Source of the DNA: Cellulophaga sp. Hel_I_12
Lineage (GTDB): Bacteria > Bacteroidota > Bacteroidia > Flavobacteriales > Flavobacteriaceae
Reading direction: 5' to 3'
DNA: 64,000 nucleotides
Assembly (NCBI RefSeq): GCF_000799565.1
Contig: NZ_JUHB01000001.1
Location: forward strand, 2,607,501 to 2,671,500
Part shown: positions 59,654 to 64,000 of the stretch, piece by piece
How the letters are laid out: the number at the start of each line of letters is the position of its first letter
Position numbering within the stretch: the stretch's first letter is position 1
Position numbers and translations under genes: made by a program
Notes under the pieces: model-generated
Told to the model about the DNA's origin: nothing
The model's input: only the letters and a program-made list of their open reading frames with translations
Databases searched by the model: none

Positions 59654-62600
59654 ATGATGAAAATACGATTGATTTTAACCTATTCACTGATTTTAATTGG
59701 TTTTCTTCAAGGATGGAGTCAATCTGTTGAAGAATACTTTAAGCCTTTAAAATATCGAAATATTGGTCCTTTTCGCGGAGGTCGTTCTGTTTGTGCTACC
59801 GGTGTTCATGGAGATCCATTAACCTATTATATGGGAACCACAGGTGGGGGATTATGGAAAACATCGAACGCAGGAAATCAATGGGAAAATATTTCTGATG
59901 GTTTTTTTGAAATGGGTTCAGTGGGGGCCATTGCGGTATCCGAATCTAATTCAAATATTTTGTATTGTGGTATGGGAGAACATGCCCCAAGAGGGGTTAT
60001 GACTTCTTACGGCGATGGGGTATACAAATCCACAGATGCTGGAAAAACATGGAAAAACATGGGCTTAACATTCACCCAGCATATTTCCAGAATTGTAATT
60101 CATCCAAACAATCCAAATATTGTGTATGTAGCTGCTCAAGGAGCCCTACATGGACCAACGAAGGAAAGAGGAATTTATAAATCGATAGACGGCGGAGAAA
60201 CCTGGAAAAATGTGTTATTCGTTAATGATTTAACGGGTTGTTCAGAACTAAGTATGGATGCTAATTATCCCGAAATTATGTACGCCACGATGTGGGAACA
60301 TCAAAGAAAACCAAATATGGTTATTAGTGGTGGTAAGGGTAGTGGAGTCTACAAATCAATAGATGGTGGCGATTCTTGGTCTTTAATTCATAAGGGTTTA
60401 CCTGAGGAAAAGGGAAAAATGGCAATTGCTGCAAGCCCGTCAAACTCTAATAAGGTATACCTGCTTTTAGAAAGTGATACAGAACAAGATAAAGGGGGTT
60501 TATTTGTGTCGAATGATGCCGGACTAAGTTGGAATTTGGTCAGCGGCGACAATCGACTTACCCAACGTGCATGGTATTATATTGAATTATTTGTAGATCC
60601 AAATAACGAAAATACGATATATGTATTGAGTGCTCCTGCCTTGCGTTCCGAAGATGGCGGAAAAACTTGGGAAACCTTGTCGGGTACACATGGCGATTAT
60701 CACGATTTATGGATCAATCCTGAAAATTCAAAAAACTTTGTCATCGCAAATGATGGTGGTGCTGCCATAAGTTTTGATTATGGAAAATCATGGTCTCCAC
60801 AGGATAATATGCCCACAGCCCAGTTTTACCGGATCAATACAGATAATTTGTTTCCGTATAACATTTATGCGGGTCAACAAGATAATTCTTCTGTAAAAAT
60901 TGCAAGTTTAGCTGTCGGAAGCGGATCAATTTCAGAAAAAAACTGGACTAGCTCAGCAGGAGGGGAAAGTGCGTTTTTAGCCTTTAATCCCGAAGATCCA
61001 AGGTATGTTATGGGTGGTAGTTATTTAGGAACGATTGAAGTATTAGACACCCAAACAAACACCTCAGTTCAAGTAATGGCAGCGCCTATTCAATACTTAG
61101 GGAGAGATGCCCGTGACATGAAATATTTGTACAATTGGAATGCGCCAATCATAGCCTCCATTCATGAACCTGGTGTTTTTTATCACTGTGCTCAATTCGT
61201 ATTGAGGACTAAAGATATGGGGTATAGTTGGGAAGAAATTTCACCTGATTTAACTCGAAATATCGACGAAAAACAAGGTAAAGGTGGTGGTCCTTATACC
61301 AACGAAGCTGTGGGTGCTGAAAACTACGGTACGATAGCCTATATGATTGAATCGCCTCATGAAAAAGGTGTCTTATGGACAGGCAGTGATGATGGTTTGG
61401 TTCATCTTACAAGGGATAATGGGGTAAGCTGGATGAATGTAACTCCTAAAGACTTGGGCGAAAGTCTGGTCAACGCTATTGAAGTTTCACCACACGATAA
61501 AGGAACCGCTTATATAGCTACAACAAAATACAAATTTAATGATTATACGCCCGCCATATATAAAACTACAGATTACGGCAAAAGCTGGATAAATATAAGT
61601 AAAGGATTACCGTATGGGGCATTTACTAGGGTTATTCGAGAAGACGCGGTCCGTAAAGATTTATTGTATCTGGGTACCGAAAAAGGAATTTATATTTCTT
61701 TAGATGGCGGCAAAAAATGGGAATCATTCCAATTAAATATGCCTAAAACGCCCATTTTAGATCTTAAAGTACATCAAAATAACCTTGTCGTGGCTACTTC
61801 TGGTAGATCATTTTGGGTTCTTGACGACCTATCTGTTTTGAACCAATACAAAGCCACTAAGGAGACTAAATTGTACCAACCAGCAGCGGCTTTGAACGGT
61901 TCTTGGGGAAGCCCATTAAATTCAAATGCTGAGGATTTTGATGGAACTGATGTGTTTGATGGGATTAACCCTGCAAATGGGATGGTTATTTATTATGAAT
62001 TACCAGCTTTGGCCGACTCCACAAAGCTAAGCTTAGAAATTTTGAATGAAAATGGACAGTTAATTCAAAGCTTTAATACTCAAAAAGATGCAAGCTATAA
62101 GGCCTATGAAGGAGCACCACCAAGGCAAAAAGTGTTGCCTAAAAACGAAGGGTTAAACCGATTTGTTTGGGATTTAAGACATCCAACCATTCCGGGAGTA
62201 CCTGAAGCCTATATCGAAGCGAATTATAGAGGGCACAAAGCTATACCTGGCACTTACACTTTAAAGTTAAGGCTTAATGATAAAGTCGTTTCTACAGAAG
62301 GAAAAATAGTACCAATGCCAAATTTTGAAGTCTCAATAGAAAATTATGTAGCATACGACGCCTTCATGAAATCCGCGGCAGCTCATGTGACCCTAATGCA
62401 CTCAAAAATTAATAGACTTTTCGATGCTCAAACCAAGTTAGAACATATTTTAAAAGAAATAAAAGAGGATTCTTTAAAGAAAGAAGGTCAAAAATTAGTG
62501 GAACAACTTAAGGCTTGGGATACAACAATGGTTCAAAGAAAATCAAAGGCTTATGATGATGTCGAGAATTTCCCTAATAAATTTACAGCAGAATACCTGT

Positions 62601-62788
62601 TTTTAATGAATCAAACAGCCAATGATTTAGGTACTATAAATAAATCATCTAAAGAGCGAAAAGCGGAACTTGATGCCCAATGGCTAGGCTTAAACAAACA
62701 AGCCGATATTCTTTTAGAGGAGCAAATACCAGCTTTTAACGCCAAGCTTTGGAGTTCTGGAATAGGGGCAATTAGATTAAAAGAATAA
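59654..62788 (+). CDS. Secreted BNR/VPS10 (sortilin-like) propeller protein, tandem paralog
   Basis: A 1044-residue paralog of the preceding gene, with the same architecture: signal peptide (cut after GWSQ), [17 protein letters not shown], Asp-box repeats ([35 protein letters not shown]) to about 735, an Ig-like part and a helical C-terminus. Either ATG at 59654 or the next codon could start it. The two genes are 11 bases apart and evidently arose by tandem duplication, though the sequences have diverged. Its stop overlaps the hemJ start (TAATG). Confidence 0.88.
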   Translation: MMKIRLILTYSLILIGFLQGWSQSVEEYFKPLKYRNIGPFRGGRSVCATGVHGDPLTYYMGTTGGGLWKTSNAGNQWENISDGFFEMGSVGAIAVSESNSNILYCGMGEHAPRGVMTSYGDGVYKSTDAGKTWKNMGLTFTQHISRIVIHPNNPNIVYVAAQGALHGPTKERGIYKSIDGGETWKNVLFVNDLTGCSELSMDANYPEIMYATMWEHQRKPNMVISGGKGSGVYKSIDGGDSWSLIHKGLPEEKGKMAIAASPSNSNKVYLLLESDTEQDKGGLFVSNDAGLSWNLVSGDNRLTQRAWYYIELFVDPNNENTIYVLSAPALRSEDGGKTWETLSGTHGDYHDLWINPENSKNFVIANDGGAAISFDYGKSWSPQDNMPTAQFYRINTDNLFPYNIYAGQQDNSSVKIASLAVGSGSISEKNWTSSAGGESAFLAFNPEDPRYVMGGSYLGTIEVLDTQTNTSVQVMAAPIQYLGRDARDMKYLYNWNAPIIASIHEPGVFYHCAQFVLRTKDMGYSWEEISPDLTRNIDEKQGKGGGPYTNEAVGAENYGTIAYMIESPHEKGVLWTGSDDGLVHLTRDNGVSWMNVTPKDLGESLVNAIEVSPHDKGTAYIATTKYKFNDYTPAIYKTTDYGKSWINISKGLPYGAFTRVIREDAVRKDLLYLGTEKGIYISLDGGKKWESFQLNMPKTPILDLKVHQNNLVVATSGRSFWVLDDLSVLNQYKATKETKLYQPAAALNGSWGSPLNSNAEDFDGTDVFDGINPANGMVIYYELPALADSTKLSLEILNENGQLIQSFNTQKDASYKAYEGAPPRQKVLPKNEGLNRFVWDLRHPTIPGVPEAYIEANYRGHKAIPGTYTLKLRLNDKVVSTEGKIVPMPNFEVSIENYVAYDAFMKSAAAHVTLMHSKINRLFDAQTKLEHILKEIKEDSLKKEGQKLVEQLKAWDTTMVQRKSKAYDDVENFPNKFTAEYLFLMNQTANDLGTINKSSKERKAELDAQWLGLNKQADILLEEQIPAFNAKLWSSGIGAIRLKE

Positions 62789-63339
62789 TGGGAGAACAGT
62801 ATTTATACGTTAAGGCCTTACACCTAATCTTTGTAATTACTTGGTTTGCTGGTTTATTTTATGTTCCTCGTTTGTTTATAAACCATATTGAGGCCTCCGA
62901 AAAACCATCACCTGAGAAAGAAATTTTATCGAATACCTTTAAATTAATGACCAAGCGCCTTTGGTATATCATTACCTGGCCATCTGCGATTTTAGCAACA
63001 CTTTTTGCCCTTTGGTTGCTGGTCTTATTCCCAGCATGGCTGCAACAACCTTGGATGCATGTCAAGTTAGGATTTGTATTTTTGTTGTTTATTTATCATT
63101 TAAAAAATCACCAAATGTTCTTGCAATTTCAACGTGATGAAATAAAATATACTTCAAATTTTATGAGGATTTGGAATGAAGGGGCGACGATTATTTTATT
63201 CGCGGTAGTGTTTCTAGTGATTTTAAAAACAACGATGAGTTGGGTTTACGGGGTGGTAGGCATTATTGGTTTAGGGGTTTTATTGATGTTAGGTATTAAA
63301 CTGTATAAAAAAATCAGAGAAAAAAATCCGAATGCTTAG
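62788..63339 (+). CDS. hemJ: HemJ/CopD-family protoporphyrinogen IX oxidase (likely)
   Basis: A 183-residue membrane protein with four to five helices. The opening YLYVKALHLIFVITWFAGLFYVPRLF carries the conserved His12, Trp19 and Arg28, and MHVKLGF carries Lys93; these fit residues reported as important in HemJ. HemJ oxidises protoporphyrinogen IX to protoporphyrin IX, the step between HemF and HemH. With hemA, CD, E, F, B and H nearby and no hemG or hemY seen, it would fill the gap. The start overlaps the stop of the propeller gene. Older annotations call such proteins CopD-like or UPF0093. Confidence 0.78.
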   Translation: MGEQYLYVKALHLIFVITWFAGLFYVPRLFINHIEASEKPSPEKEILSNTFKLMTKRLWYIITWPSAILATLFALWLLVLFPAWLQQPWMHVKLGFVFLLFIYHLKNHQMFLQFQRDEIKYTSNFMRIWNEGATIILFAVVFLVILKTTMSWVYGVVGIIGLGVLLMLGIKLYKKIREKNPNA

Positions 63340-63415
63340 CATTTTTAGGATAAGAATGTCACTCTGGTGCAATTATTGCTATCTTTAAAAATAAGTTTCC
63401 TTTAATCAAAATTTC

Positions 63416-64000
63416 TTGTTCGAAAAAGTTTCTCTTAGATCCCGAATTTTTATAGCGATGATATTACTGGTGTTGGTTGCATCTGTATTAATCGCTGGTG
63501 TTACTATTTACCAATACGGAGAACAATCTAAGGATTATCACGAAGATCGCTTAGAACGCAAGGAAGAGCAGATCAAAGAGAATATTAGATACACGCTGCA
63601 ACGTACAACCTATGTACCAACCACTGAAAATCTGCATTTAATTTTTAAGGATGAAATCTACCAAATTGCGGATGTACTGAATGTCAACTTTAATATTTAC
63701 GATCTAGACGGAAATTTAATCAAAAGTTCACGACCTAAATTTGAAAATGATTCTGTTTCCTTGTGTCTTGACCCAGAAGTACTCAATCACTTAGAAAATA
63801 GTGTAGATGCGCGATATTTGGAGGAAAAATCAGCAGCAGGAAGCAAATTTCAAGCATCCTATACCTACATAACGGACGGTAAGTTTAAACCTATCGGAAT
63901 CTTAAATTTACCTTATTTTGAAGACAATTCGTTTAATGATAAAGAACTAAAAGAGTTTTTATTGCGCTTAGGCGGGGTTTATTTATTTATGCTTTTTATT
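63416..64000 (+). CDS. Sensor histidine kinase, N-terminal part (partial)
   Basis: An open frame of 195 codons running off the right edge. A membrane helix (about 10-32, FIAMILLVLVASVLIAGVTIY) is followed by a mixed periplasmic sensor region (about 33-183, including FNIYDLDGNLIKSS) and the start of a second helix (GGVYLFMLFI), the layout of a histidine kinase sensor before a HAMP domain. The start is TTG 63416 (LFEKVSLRSRIFIAM), preceded in frame by a stop at 63392; ATG 63458 (residue 15) is possible but would cut the natural N-terminus. Kinase domains lie outside the window. Confidence 0.65.
   Translation, partial: MFEKVSLRSRIFIAMILLVLVASVLIAGVTIYQYGEQSKDYHEDRLERKEEQIKENIRYTLQRTTYVPTTENLHLIFKDEIYQIADVLNVNFNIYDLDGNLIKSSRPKFENDSVSLCLDPEVLNHLENSVDARYLEEKSAAGSKFQASYTYITDGKFKPIGILNLPYFEDNSFNDKELKEFLLRLGGVYLFMLFI

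Overview
The window is AT-rich chromosomal DNA from a member of the Bacteroidota, almost certainly a (probably marine) Flavobacteriaceae. The evidence is the gene families present (DUF3078, DUF2480, tricorn-like S41 proteases, a subtilase with a type IX secretion sorting tail, PorT-like beta-barrels, a hemC-hemD fusion), the near absence of Shine-Dalgarno sequences, and repeated promoter -7 boxes of the Bacteroidota type TAnnTTTG. No rRNA, tRNA, CRISPR array, transposase or prophage was seen. It reads as core chromosome with small repeat elements between genes.

Heme synthesis dominates. From the left edge run the 3' end of hemA, hemC-hemD as one fused gene, a VOC protein, hemE, a GNAT acetyltransferase and hemF, all on the + strand. 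hemB follows at 10.6 kb, hemH (ferrochelatase, coupled to a MATE exporter) at 47.4 kb, and a HemJ/CopD-type membrane protein at 62.8 kb. Together these cover most steps from glutamyl-tRNA to protoheme by the oxygen-dependent protoporphyrin route; hemL and the first part of hemA are not in the window. Between hemF and hemB lie a YchJ-like protein and an ABC exporter whose permease is fused to an M1 aminopeptidase.

12-21 kb holds mostly single genes: a serine hydrolase, a CNNM/CBS protein with an alkyltransferase (ogt), a DEDD exonuclease, a secreted subtilase, an EEP nuclease and hflX.

21-32 kb is a minus-strand Fe-S assembly (SUF) region, in transcription order: sufA-type carrier, sufB, sufC, a four-helix-bundle (S23/IVS-type) gene, sufD, a beta-barrel protein, sufS, an M43 metalloprotease lipoprotein, a small lipoprotein, sufE, a DUF59 (SufT/MIP18-like) protein, DUF2480 and DUF3078. 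The four-helix-bundle gene sits between sufC and sufD as a compact cassette bounded on both sides by three 7-bp repeat units in opposite orientation. Other loci in the window carry different 7- or 8-bp-period repeats between genes.

32-49 kb: thiL, a small Cys/His protein, a BrnQ transporter, a fasciclin protein, a pepP-amidohydrolase-miaE operon, a secreted BNR/VPS10-like propeller protein, a giant TraB/GumN protein, MscS, hemH and MATE. 49-64 kb: a tricorn-like protease, an Ig-like secreted protein, a PepSY-like membrane protein, an EcsC protein, two tandem BNR/VPS10-like paralogs, hemJ, and the start of a sensor histidine kinase.

The most interesting leads are the heptad-bounded four-helix-bundle cassette inside the suf operon, the several unrelated heptad arrays, a C/G-run element immediately after stop codons (which in sufE supplies the last ten codons and the stop), and structured intergenic hairpins, including an orphan terminator with a possible alternative fold.
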